Shown here piece after piece: positions 7,974 to 14,410 of a stretch of 64,000 nt of DNA (the first letter of the stretch is position 1; every line of letters starts with the position of its first letter). The notes under the pieces are model-generated. The model had not been told where the DNA came from. It saw only the letters and a program-made list of their open reading frames with translations, and ran no database searches. Origin of the DNA: Xylanimonas oleitrophica (GTDB lineage Bacteria > Actinomycetota > Actinomycetes > Actinomycetales > Cellulomonadaceae); NCBI RefSeq assembly GCF_003244315.1, contig NZ_QKWH01000004.1, positions 248,001 through 312,000 on the forward strand. Direction: 5' to 3'. Made by a program: the position numbers and the translations under genes.

Positions 7974-9056
7974 TCAGGCGGCGGGCGTGCCCAGCGCCTC
8001 GGCGAGCAGGCTCAGCGTCTGCGTGCGGCCTGCCGTCGTCGTCATGCCCTCGTCCTCGCGCGAGGCGCCGACGGGCACCACCATGACCTCCTCGACCCCG
8101 TGCCGGCCGGCGAGGCGGCGCAGCTCGGCGGCCGCGGTGCCGGGCGTGGCGGTCAGCCACCGGGCGCGCATGTCCTCCACCATCTGCTGGCCCAGGGTGT
8201 CGAGCGGGGCGGCCTGCGCCTCCTCGACCGTCTCGAGCGGCCCCATGGGCTTGCCGGTGCGCAGGCGGGCCATCGAGCGCAGCTGCGGCAGCGCCCGCGC
8301 CTCGGCCTCCTCCTGCGTCTCGGCCACCACCACGTTGAGGGTCAGGAACGTGCGCGGCTCGGGGAACGCCTCGCTGGGCCGGTAGCCGTCGCGGTACAGG
8401 GCGAGCACCTGGTCGATCCCGGCCCCGGAGAAGTGGTTGGCGAACACGTACGGCAGCCCCAGCTCGGCGGCGAGGCGGGCCGAGAAGTCGGAGGAGCCGA
8501 GCAGCCACACGGTGGGGGCGCCCGTGGCGGACGGCGTGGCCCGCACCGGGTACGTCTCCCCGCTGGTCAGCCGGATCGTGGCGCCCTCGTGACGCAGCAG
8601 CGCCATGATGTCCTGCACGTGCTCGCCGAACCGCTCCACGTCCGCCGTCGGGCCGGACGAGCGCAGCAGCGCGGTGATGACCGGGTCCGACCCGGGCGCG
8701 CGCCCCAGCCCCAGGTCGATGCGCCCCGGTGCGAGCGCCTCGAGCGCGGCGAACTGCTCCGCCACCACCAGCGGCGCGTGGTTGGGCAGCATCACGCCGC
8801 CCGAGCCCACGCGGATGCGTTCGGTCTGGACGGCGGCCGCGGCGGCCATGACGGGCGGCGTCGAGGCCGCCACGGCGGGCATGTTGTGGTGCTCGGCGAA
8901 CCAGTACCGGGTGTACCCGAGACGGTCGGCGAGGCGCACCAGGTCCATGGAGGCGGCGACGGCCTCGGCCGACGTCTGGCCCGTGCGGACAGGCACCAGG
9001 TCCAGCACCGACAGGGCGGGGGAGAGCGGGGCGGGGGAGAGCGCGGCGGTGTTCAT
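7974..9056 (-). CDS. LLM-class flavin-dependent oxidoreductase
   Basis: 360 residues of the bacterial luciferase-like fold. Landmarks are SVLDLVPV at the first strand, RYWFAEHHNMPAVA, RIRVGSGGVMLPNHAPL, LGLGRAPGSDP and TVWLLGSSDFSARLAAELGLPY. These match the MsnO8/YhbW-type subgroup that uses reduced FMN or F420. The substrate is unknown. The start is uncertain: ATG 9056 gives a conventional N-terminus, while ATG 9071 has a G-run immediately before it but poor spacing. It is monocistronic. Confidence 0.88.
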   Translation of the reverse strand: MNTAALSPAPLSPALSVLDLVPVRTGQTSAEAVAASMDLVRLADRLGYTRYWFAEHHNMPAVAASTPPVMAAAAAVQTERIRVGSGGVMLPNHAPLVVAEQFAALEALAPGRIDLGLGRAPGSDPVITALLRSSGPTADVERFGEHVQDIMALLRHEGATIRLTSGETYPVRATPSATGAPTVWLLGSSDFSARLAAELGLPYVFANHFSGAGIDQVLALYRDGYRPSEAFPEPRTFLTLNVVVAETQEEAEARALPQLRSMARLRTGKPMGPLETVEEAQAAPLDTLGQQMVEDMRARWLTATPGTAAAELRRLAGRHGVEEVMVVPVGASREDEGMTTTAGRTQTLSLLAEALGTPAA

Positions 9057-9211
9057 CGCTGAGGGCAACATCCCCCGGGTCCGGGCTGTTCCACACTCAC
9101 TCTCGCCGCCGGACCACTCATCAGGTCCCGGCTCGGCCTGCGAGTGGCGCCGGGGCGGGTGAGGCTCCCGGGGTCCCACAGGGGGACGGAGCCCAGGAGG
9201 CAAGCACAGCG

Positions 9212-9886
9212 ATGACCGTCATCGACACCACCCCGACGACCGAGGCGACCGCGTTCGAGGAGCAGTACGTGCCGCCACGCGTGGAGCTGGCCGTGTGCCC
9301 GCGCACGCTCAACACGTACGACGGCTTCACCGTCTCGGGCCGCTGCACCGGCTCGATGGTGGACGACGCGGTGGTCGAGGTCTGCGTGTCCGGCGTGGTG
9401 CGCTCGGCGCGCGTGGACGACGACGGCGCCTGGACGGTCCGTTTCGAGGACGGTGCGCTCGGGCGCCGCCACGCCGGGGTGCGCCCCGTGACGGCCCGGG
9501 TGGTGGACGGTCTGCTGAACCGGGCCGAGGTGACCGCGTGGGTCACGGTGGACGAGTTCGAGGACGGCTACGTGCACGTGGACGAGCGGCACGAGGTCGT
9601 GGGCGGCTCCGGTGCCGGCCGCACCCTGTCGGTCTCGGGGGTGCTCGGGCTGGGTACGCACGAGGCGGGCCGCGAGCTGGTGGTGGTGCTGGTGCGCGAC
9701 GACGCCGAGGCGTGCGTGGTGTCGACGGGCACGGTGCGTCAAGGCTGGCGCTGGGGCGAGTGGTCCGCGCGGCTCCCGCTGGACGGTGTGGGGCCGGGTG
9801 CCTACCGGGTGCGGGCCCTGCTGACCGACGTCGCCGGTGCGGACCTGACGCGCACCGCCGTCGGGCGCCCGTTCCGCCTCGTCTGA
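9212..9886 (+). CDS. Unrecognised two-domain beta-rich protein
   Basis: 224 residues with no signal peptide or membrane segment. Two similar halves can be seen: each has a short Ser/Gly strand motif (TVSGRCTGSMVDD; SVSGVLGLGTHEAG), then alternating Val-rich strands and a Trp (GAWTVRF; WSARLPLDG). This suggests two Ig-like or Bacterial-Ig folds of about 95 residues. AGGAGG lies 11 nt before the ATG. The stop codon begins a 14-bp tandem repeat. I do not recognise the family; neighbours give no functional hint. Confidence 0.7.
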   Translation: MTVIDTTPTTEATAFEEQYVPPRVELAVCPRTLNTYDGFTVSGRCTGSMVDDAVVEVCVSGVVRSARVDDDGAWTVRFEDGALGRRHAGVRPVTARVVDGLLNRAEVTAWVTVDEFEDGYVHVDERHEVVGGSGAGRTLSVSGVLGLGTHEAGRELVVVLVRDDAEACVVSTGTVRQGWRWGEWSARLPLDGVGPGAYRVRALLTDVAGADLTRTAVGRPFRLV

Positions 9887-9933
9887 GCGCTGCGGCCTGA
9901 GCGCTGCGGCCTGAGCGCCGCGGTCTGAGCGCT
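9884..9933 (+). repeat. 14-bp tandem repeat beginning at a stop codon
   Basis: TGAGCGCTGCGGCC occurs twice exactly (9884, 9898), once with two changes (9912), then as a partial copy (9926). The first TGA is the stop of the preceding gene. Because 14 is not a multiple of 3, the successive TGAs fall in all three frames. Confidence 0.9.
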
Positions 9934-9945
9934 GTCCGGCGACCG

Positions 9946-10653
9946 TCATCTCTCCACGACGCCGACGACGGCCGGTGCGATCACGATCGTGTAGAGGATC
10001 GCCAGGAACAGCCCGTGGGTCACCACGAACCCCGCGGCGGCGCGCAGGTGCGCGCCGTCGCGGAAGTGGCCCACGAGCTTGCGCAGGAACGACCCGGGGT
10101 GCAGCAGGTCCCAGCTGTTGAAGCGGATGTACCGCCCCAGGTACATGCCGAACGCGACGAGCAGCAGGATGACCGCCGCGGCCACCCAGGACCCGGCGCG
10201 CGCGAGCGGCCGGTCGTCCTCCGGGTAGAGCACGGCTGCCACGACGAGCTGGGCCAGCGCCACGTTCGCCAGCGTGTTGAGCACCCCGGACATCGCGAGG
10301 GTGATGACCAGCACGATGTCGTACCAGAGGGGCACCGCCTCGCCCTCGCGGCGGTGCGACAGGTTCAGCTCCGTGACGAGGTAGGCGGCGTTGGGCAGCA
10401 GGAGCAGCCACACCACACCGCCCACGGCGAGCACGGCGAACAGCGCCACGGGAGAGGGGAACGCCTGCACCACCACCAGCACGGCCAGGAACGTCACCAG
10501 CATGACGGCGGCGGGAGCCACCGAGAGGCCGATGTTGAGCACCATGGGCCGGTACACCCGGGTGCGGTAGGCCGGCGCGCGCAGGAGCACGAGCGCGAGG
10601 GCGTACACGTTGAGCAGCACGAGGCCCAGGGGCAGCAGCAGCACGGCGTCCAC
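9946..10653 (-). CDS. DUF1361 family integral membrane protein
   Basis: 235 residues with about six transmembrane segments. DUF1361 landmarks are LPNAAYLVTEL after the third helix, the amphipathic VPLWYDI, SGVLNTLA, and FGMYLGRYIRFNSWDLLHPG. The function of the family is unknown. GTG 10653 is taken as the start; GTG 10644 is an alternative, and neither has a strong ribosome site. The gene follows metZ on the same strand with a 41-nt gap and might be read from the same transcript. Confidence 0.82.
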   Translation of the reverse strand: MDAVLLLPLGLVLLNVYALALVLLRAPAYRTRVYRPMVLNIGLSVAPAAVMLVTFLAVLVVVQAFPSPVALFAVLAVGGVVWLLLLPNAAYLVTELNLSHRREGEAVPLWYDIVLVITLAMSGVLNTLANVALAQLVVAAVLYPEDDRPLARAGSWVAAAVILLLVAFGMYLGRYIRFNSWDLLHPGSFLRKLVGHFRDGAHLRAAAGFVVTHGLFLAILYTIVIAPAVVGVVER

Positions 10654-10694
10654 CTGGTCATGGTGGCCGACGCGGGCCGGGTCTGCCCGTCGGC

Positions 10695-11978
10695 TCAGGC
10701 GTGCAGGGCCTGCTCGACGTCCTCGACCAGGTCGAGCGGGTCCTCGAGGCCGACGCTCAGGCGCACCGTGGTCTCGGTGATGCCCACGCGGGCCCGGCCC
10801 TCCGGTCCGAGCTTGCGGTGCGTGGTGGTGGCCGGGTGGGTCACGAGCGACTTGGCGTCGCCGAGGTTGTTCGAGATGTCGACGACGCGCAGGGCGTCGA
10901 GGAACCGGAAGGCCCGCTGCTTCGCCTCGTCCGGCCCGGCGCTCGCGGGCACCTCCAGGTCGAACGTGACCACGGTGCCGCCGCCGTCCTGCTGAGCCAG
11001 TGCGAGCGCGTGCTGCGGGTGGCTCGGCAGGAACGGGTAGCGCACCCCGGTGATGCCGGGCATCGCCTCCAGGGCGGTGGCCACCTCGAGCGCCGCGGCC
11101 GCCTGGGCGCGCACGCGCAGGTCGAGCGTCTCCAGGCCCTTGAGCAGCACCCACGCGTTGAACGGGCTCAGCGACGGGCCCGTGTTGCGGACGAACGTCT
11201 GCACCGGCCCCTCGAGGAACTCCCGCGAGCCGATGATCGCCCCGCCCAGCACCCGCCCCTGGCCGTCGATGTGCTTCGTCGCGGAGTACACGACGACGTC
11301 GGCACCCAGCGCGAGCGGCTTCTGCAGCACCGGGGTGGCGAACACGTTGTCCACCACGACGACGGCACCCGCAGCGTGCGCCAGCTCGGCCACCCGGCGC
11401 ACGTCCACGAGGTCCTGCATGGGGTTGGACGGCGTCTCGAAGAACACGACGTCGGCCGGGCGGGCCAGCGCCTCCTCCCACTGGGAGAGCACGTGACCGT
11501 CCACGTAGTCGACCGTGACGCCCCACCTGGCGAGGATCTCCTCGTAGATCACCGTGGTGGAGCCGAACAGGGCCCGGGCAGAGACGATCCGCGAGCCGCT
11601 GCGCACCAGCGCCGCCAGCGTGGTGAACACCGCGCTCATGCCGGTGGCCGTGGCGAAGCACGCCTCGGCGCCCTCGCCCTCGACCAGCCGCAGCCGCTCC
11701 TCGAACGTGTGCACCGTCGGGTTGCCGTACCGGGAGTAGACGAACCGCTCCAGCTCTCCGGCGAACGCGGCCTCGGCATCGGCCGCCGACTCGTACACGT
11801 AGCCCTGCGTCAGGTAGACGGGCTCGGCCGTCTCCAGGTGGTCCGAGCGCCGGTGGCCGCCGCGCACCGCCAGGGTGCGGGGCCGGGCGCTCGCGGGCAG
11901 GGGGCCGCGGCCCGCGCCGCCGAAGGGGGCGCCGTTGCCGGCCGGCCCCGTGGGGATGGGCTGGGGGCCCTGCCTCAT
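10695..11978 (-). CDS. metZ: O-succinylhomoserine sulfhydrylase (MetZ-type Cys/Met metabolism PLP enzyme)
   Basis: 427 residues of the Cys/Met-metabolism PLP family. The Schiff-base lysine is K235 (YSATKHIDGQGRVLGG). ETPSNPMQDLVD and VVDNVFATPVLQKPLALGAD are typical, and the C-terminal NLGDAKSLVTHPATTTH is conserved. MetZ makes homocysteine from O-succinylhomoserine and sulfide by direct sulfhydrylation. The ATG overlaps the stop of the rhodanese gene (ATGA). Rhodanese-metZ pairing behind a SAM riboswitch fits methionine supply. An O-acetylhomoserine preference cannot be excluded. Confidence 0.9.
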   Translation of the reverse strand: MRQGPQPIPTGPAGNGAPFGGAGRGPLPASARPRTLAVRGGHRRSDHLETAEPVYLTQGYVYESAADAEAAFAGELERFVYSRYGNPTVHTFEERLRLVEGEGAEACFATATGMSAVFTTLAALVRSGSRIVSARALFGSTTVIYEEILARWGVTVDYVDGHVLSQWEEALARPADVVFFETPSNPMQDLVDVRRVAELAHAAGAVVVVDNVFATPVLQKPLALGADVVVYSATKHIDGQGRVLGGAIIGSREFLEGPVQTFVRNTGPSLSPFNAWVLLKGLETLDLRVRAQAAAALEVATALEAMPGITGVRYPFLPSHPQHALALAQQDGGGTVVTFDLEVPASAGPDEAKQRAFRFLDALRVVDISNNLGDAKSLVTHPATTTHRKLGPEGRARVGITETTVRLSVGLEDPLDLVEDVEQALHA

Positions 11979-12463
11979 CGGGCGTCGCCGGCGGGCTCGC
12001 CGTCGGCCCACGTGGGGCGCCAGGGCAGGCCGGCCACCTTCCAGCCCTCGCGGTCGCGGACGCCGTCGATCCCGGGAGCGCCCTCGAACCCCTGGAGCAC
12101 GTTGTACGACGGCGCGATGCCGGCGCTGGTGGCCAGGCGTGCGGCGCCGATGGAGCGCTGGCCGGAGCGGCACAGGAACACCACCTTGGCCTGCGGGCCC
12201 GCGCCCGCCGCCTCCAGGCCGGCGCGCAGCTCGGTGAGGAAGGCGGGGTTGGGGCGGCCGTCGCCCAGCACCCACTGCGTGAACACGGTGCGCTTGCCGG
12301 CGGGGGCGGCGTCGGGCACGCCCACCTGCCGCCACTCGCCCTCGGTGCGCACGTCCACGAGCACGGCGTCCGGGTCGGTGGTCAGCAGGTCCCACGTCTG
12401 CTCGGGGGTGATGTCCCCGGCGTACCCGTCGGCGGGGCGGGCGTCGATGCTGGTGTCGCTCAT
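11975..12463 (-). CDS. Rhodanese-domain sulfurtransferase
   Basis: 162 residues forming one rhodanese domain. The active-site loop is LCRSGQRS with the catalytic Cys followed by Arg-Ser-Gly, and LVDVRTEGEWRQVG is the conserved entry motif. It probably delivers sulfane sulfur to MetZ or related sulfhydrylation steps; this role is inferred from coupling (4-nt stop/start overlap with metZ). GGAGGAG lies 2 nt before the ATG region and abuts the closing stem of the SAM-I riboswitch, so translation should fall when SAM binds. Confidence 0.9.
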   Translation of the reverse strand: MSDTSIDARPADGYAGDITPEQTWDLLTTDPDAVLVDVRTEGEWRQVGVPDAAPAGKRTVFTQWVLGDGRPNPAFLTELRAGLEAAGAGPQAKVVFLCRSGQRSIGAARLATSAGIAPSYNVLQGFEGAPGIDGVRDREGWKVAGLPWRPTWADGEPAGDAR

Positions 12464-12470
12464 GGCTCCT

Positions 12471-12574
12471 CCATCGTTCGTGGCGGGAGCACCCTGCGGG
12501 ACCCGGGCGCGGTGCCCGGCACCCCAGGGTTGCTGCGGCGTCGACGTGCCACGTCACTCGGCCGCTCGGGATGG
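12471..12574 (-). ncRNA. SAM-I (S-box) riboswitch upstream of rhodanese-metZ
   Basis: Read on the minus strand, P1 is CCATC (12574-12570) with GATGG (12475-12471). Between them lie the S-box core elements GAGCGGCCGAGTGACG, a GGC...GCC helix, CGCAGCAACC and GGGTGCTCCC, in the order of the SAM-I family. The P1 3' strand GATGG runs directly into the ribosome site (GATGGAGGAG, then CC and the ATG at 12463). SAM-stabilised P1 should therefore block ribosome access directly. Confidence 0.85.
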
Positions 12575-12582
12575 TCGCGGTG

Positions 12583-12588
12583 ATGCTA
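12583..12588 (-). promoter_or_regulatory. Candidate -10 box (TAGCAT) for rhodanese-metZ
   Basis: TAGCAT ends 8 nt before the first base of riboswitch P1, so the transcript would begin at the aptamer. No convincing -35 is visible. Confidence 0.4.
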
Positions 12589-12706
12589 CGTCACGGCCCG
12601 CTGCCGACCAGCGGCCCGTCTCGGATCCTGGTCCCGGATCTTGGACGGCCTCGTGCGTCCCGGACCGGCACCGCCGGCGCGGTGCCCGGGCCCGCACGAC
12701 CGCCAC

Positions 12707-12734
12707 GTGAGACGCCTCGACTCCCTCCTTGACC
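12707..12734 (+). promoter_or_regulatory. GTGAGACGCC-N12-TTGACC element upstream of SAM-IV unit 1
   Basis: GTGAGACGCC (12707-12716) is followed after exactly 12 nt by TTGACC (12729-12734), a good -35 box. The same decamer and spacing precede the -35 of the other plus-strand SAM-IV unit at 44552. The -10 here is weak (GCAGCC near 12752). A start near 12764 would fall at the first base of the riboswitch. Confidence 0.5.
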
Positions 12735-12765
12735 CGCACCGCCCGGTCCGGGCAGCCTCTCCTCA

Positions 12766-12868
12766 GGTCATGAGCGCCAGCGCGAAGCCCCGGCTCGCTG
12801 GCCGGCAACCCTCCCCCTCGCGGCGGGGTGCCCCGGGTGACGACCTGGCCGTGCGGCCCCGCACGGCA
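12766..12868 (+). ncRNA. SAM-IV riboswitch, unit 1
   Basis: P1 is GGTC (12766-12769) with GACC (12842-12845). The core holds the family signature GGTCATGAGCGCCAGCG, AAGCCCCGGCT, GGCCGGCAACCC and GGGGTGCCCCGGGTGA in order. A 3' hairpin, GCCGTGC/GCACGGC (12849-12867), follows as in SAM-IV. It lies 45 nt before the SufS-like gene and should repress it when SAM is plentiful. Confidence 0.92.
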
Positions 12869-12885
12869 AGCGCGGGGAGCCCCCA

Positions 12886-12906
12886 CCTCCCCGGACACCG
12901 AGGAGG
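12886..12906 (+). promoter_or_regulatory. Possible Shine-Dalgarno-sequestering hairpin
   Basis: CCTCC (12886-12890) can pair with GGAGG of the ribosome site GAGGAGG just before ATG 12913, across an 11-nt loop. This could be the expression platform of the SAM-IV riboswitch. Confidence 0.4.
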
Positions 12907-12912
12907 ACCCGC

Positions 12913-14331
12913 ATGGCTGCTCTCACCACCGCCCGCCCCGCCCGCGTCGACGACGTCGCCCCCGTGCTGCCCGTCGTCGGCGCCGACACCCTGGTGCCGC
13001 TCGTCGACGGCCGACGGGTGCCCTACGCGAACCTCGACGTCGCGGCCTCGGCTCCGGCGCTCCAGGAGGTTGCCGCCCGCGTCGAGCGCGTGCTGCCGCT
13101 GTACGCCAGCGTGCACCGCGGCGCCGGCTACCTCTCCCAGGTGTCGACGGCGCTGTACGAGCAGGCCCGCCGCACCGTCGGCGAGTTCGTCGGGGCCCGC
13201 GACGACGACCTCACCGTCGTCGTGCGCAACACCACCGACGCCCTCAACCTCCTCGCCGGGTGCGTGCCCGCCGACCCCGTGACCGGCGAGCCGGGGCGCG
13301 TCCTCGTCCTCGACGTCGAGCACCACGCCAACCTGCTGCCCTGGCAGCGCGGCACCGAGGCCACCGTGCTCACCGGCGGCCCCACCGTGGCCGCCACCCT
13401 GGCCGAGCTGCGCGCGGAGCTCGCCGACGCCGCGGGCACCGGCCAGCGGTACGCGCTGCTCGCCGTCACCGGGGCGTCCAACGTCACCGGCGAGGCCCTG
13501 CCGCTGGCCGCCGTCGTGGAGGCCGCCCACGCCTACGGCGCCCGCGTCACCCTCGACGGCGCCCAGCTCGTGCCGCACCGCCGCTTCTCCCTCGCCGGCA
13601 CCGGCGTCGACTACGTCGCCTTCTCCGGGCACAAGACGTACGCGCCGTTCGGCGCCGGCGCCCTGGTGGGCCGCCGCGACTGGCTCGACGCCGGCACCCC
13701 CTACCTCGCCGGGGGCGGCGCCGTCCGCCGCGTGCGCGCCGGCGAGGCCGTGTGGCACGAGGGACCCGCCCGGCACGAGGCCGGCTCGCCCAACGTGGTC
13801 GGCGCCGTCGCGCTGGCCGCAGCCTGCGAGGCGCTCGCCGCGGTGGACCCGCAGCGCCTGCGCGCGCACGAGGAGGCGCTGCGCTCCCGCCTCGTGGCGG
13901 GGCTGGCGGAGATCGACCGGGTCGAGGTGGCGCACGTGTGGGACGACGCCGCGGACCCGGTGGGCGTGGTCACCTTCACCGTCACCGGGTACGACCCCGG
14001 CCTGGTGGCCGCCTATCTCTCGGCCGAGCACGGCGTCGGGGTGCGGGACGGCCGCTTCTGCGCGCACCCGCTGCTGGGCCGTCTCGGGTTCGACGCGGGG
14101 GCCGTGCGCGCCTCGGTGGGGGTGGGCACGCCGGGGTCCGACGTCGAGCGGCTGCTCGCCGCGGTCCGCCTCCTGGTCGAGGAAGGGCCGCGCGCCCGGT
14201 ACGACGTGGTGGACGGCCTCTGGGTCGTGGTGGACGACCCGCGGCCGGTGCCCGAGGGCACGGGGCTCGAGGGGCTGCTCGCCACGGCCGCCCTCGGGCT
14301 GGACGAGGCGTTCGGCTGCCTCCCCGACTGA
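12913..14331 (+). CDS. SufS/CsdA-like class V aminotransferase (putative cysteine desulfurase)
   Basis: 472 residues, PLP-dependent fold type I class V. PLP lysine is K241 (AFSGHKTYAPFGAG), with VTLDGAQLVPH (D215) and the His pair DVEHHANLLPW. The mobile-loop cysteine is present: VRDGRFCAHPLLG (Cys383), as in SufS-type desulfurases. The C-terminal 60 residues extend beyond the usual domain. Control by a SAM-IV riboswitch suggests a job in sulfur supply rather than housekeeping Fe-S assembly; no suf or isc partner is nearby. GAGGAGG lies 6 nt before the ATG. Confidence 0.85.
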   Translation: MAALTTARPARVDDVAPVLPVVGADTLVPLVDGRRVPYANLDVAASAPALQEVAARVERVLPLYASVHRGAGYLSQVSTALYEQARRTVGEFVGARDDDLTVVVRNTTDALNLLAGCVPADPVTGEPGRVLVLDVEHHANLLPWQRGTEATVLTGGPTVAATLAELRAELADAAGTGQRYALLAVTGASNVTGEALPLAAVVEAAHAYGARVTLDGAQLVPHRRFSLAGTGVDYVAFSGHKTYAPFGAGALVGRRDWLDAGTPYLAGGGAVRRVRAGEAVWHEGPARHEAGSPNVVGAVALAAACEALAAVDPQRLRAHEEALRSRLVAGLAEIDRVEVAHVWDDAADPVGVVTFTVTGYDPGLVAAYLSAEHGVGVRDGRFCAHPLLGRLGFDAGAVRASVGVGTPGSDVERLLAAVRLLVEEGPRARYDVVDGLWVVVDDPRPVPEGTGLEGLLATAALGLDEAFGCLPD

Positions 14332-14340
14332 CGCCTTCAC

Positions 14341-14403
14341 CGTTGTGGGCGGAAGACTCGCCGCAATCCCGTCGGGATTGCGGCGAGTCTTCCGCCCACA
14401 ACG
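14341..14403. repeat. Perfect 30-bp inverted repeat with 3-nt spacer
   Basis: Bases 14341-14370 are the exact reverse complement of 14374-14403, with GTC between them. It lies between the convergent SufS-like gene and the amidase gene. The stem is unusually long and error-free for an actinobacterial terminator and has no flanking T-run or target-site duplication. It may be a bidirectional terminator or a palindromic repeat element; no second copy is seen in this window. Confidence 0.85.
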
Positions 14404-14410
14404 GGACGGG

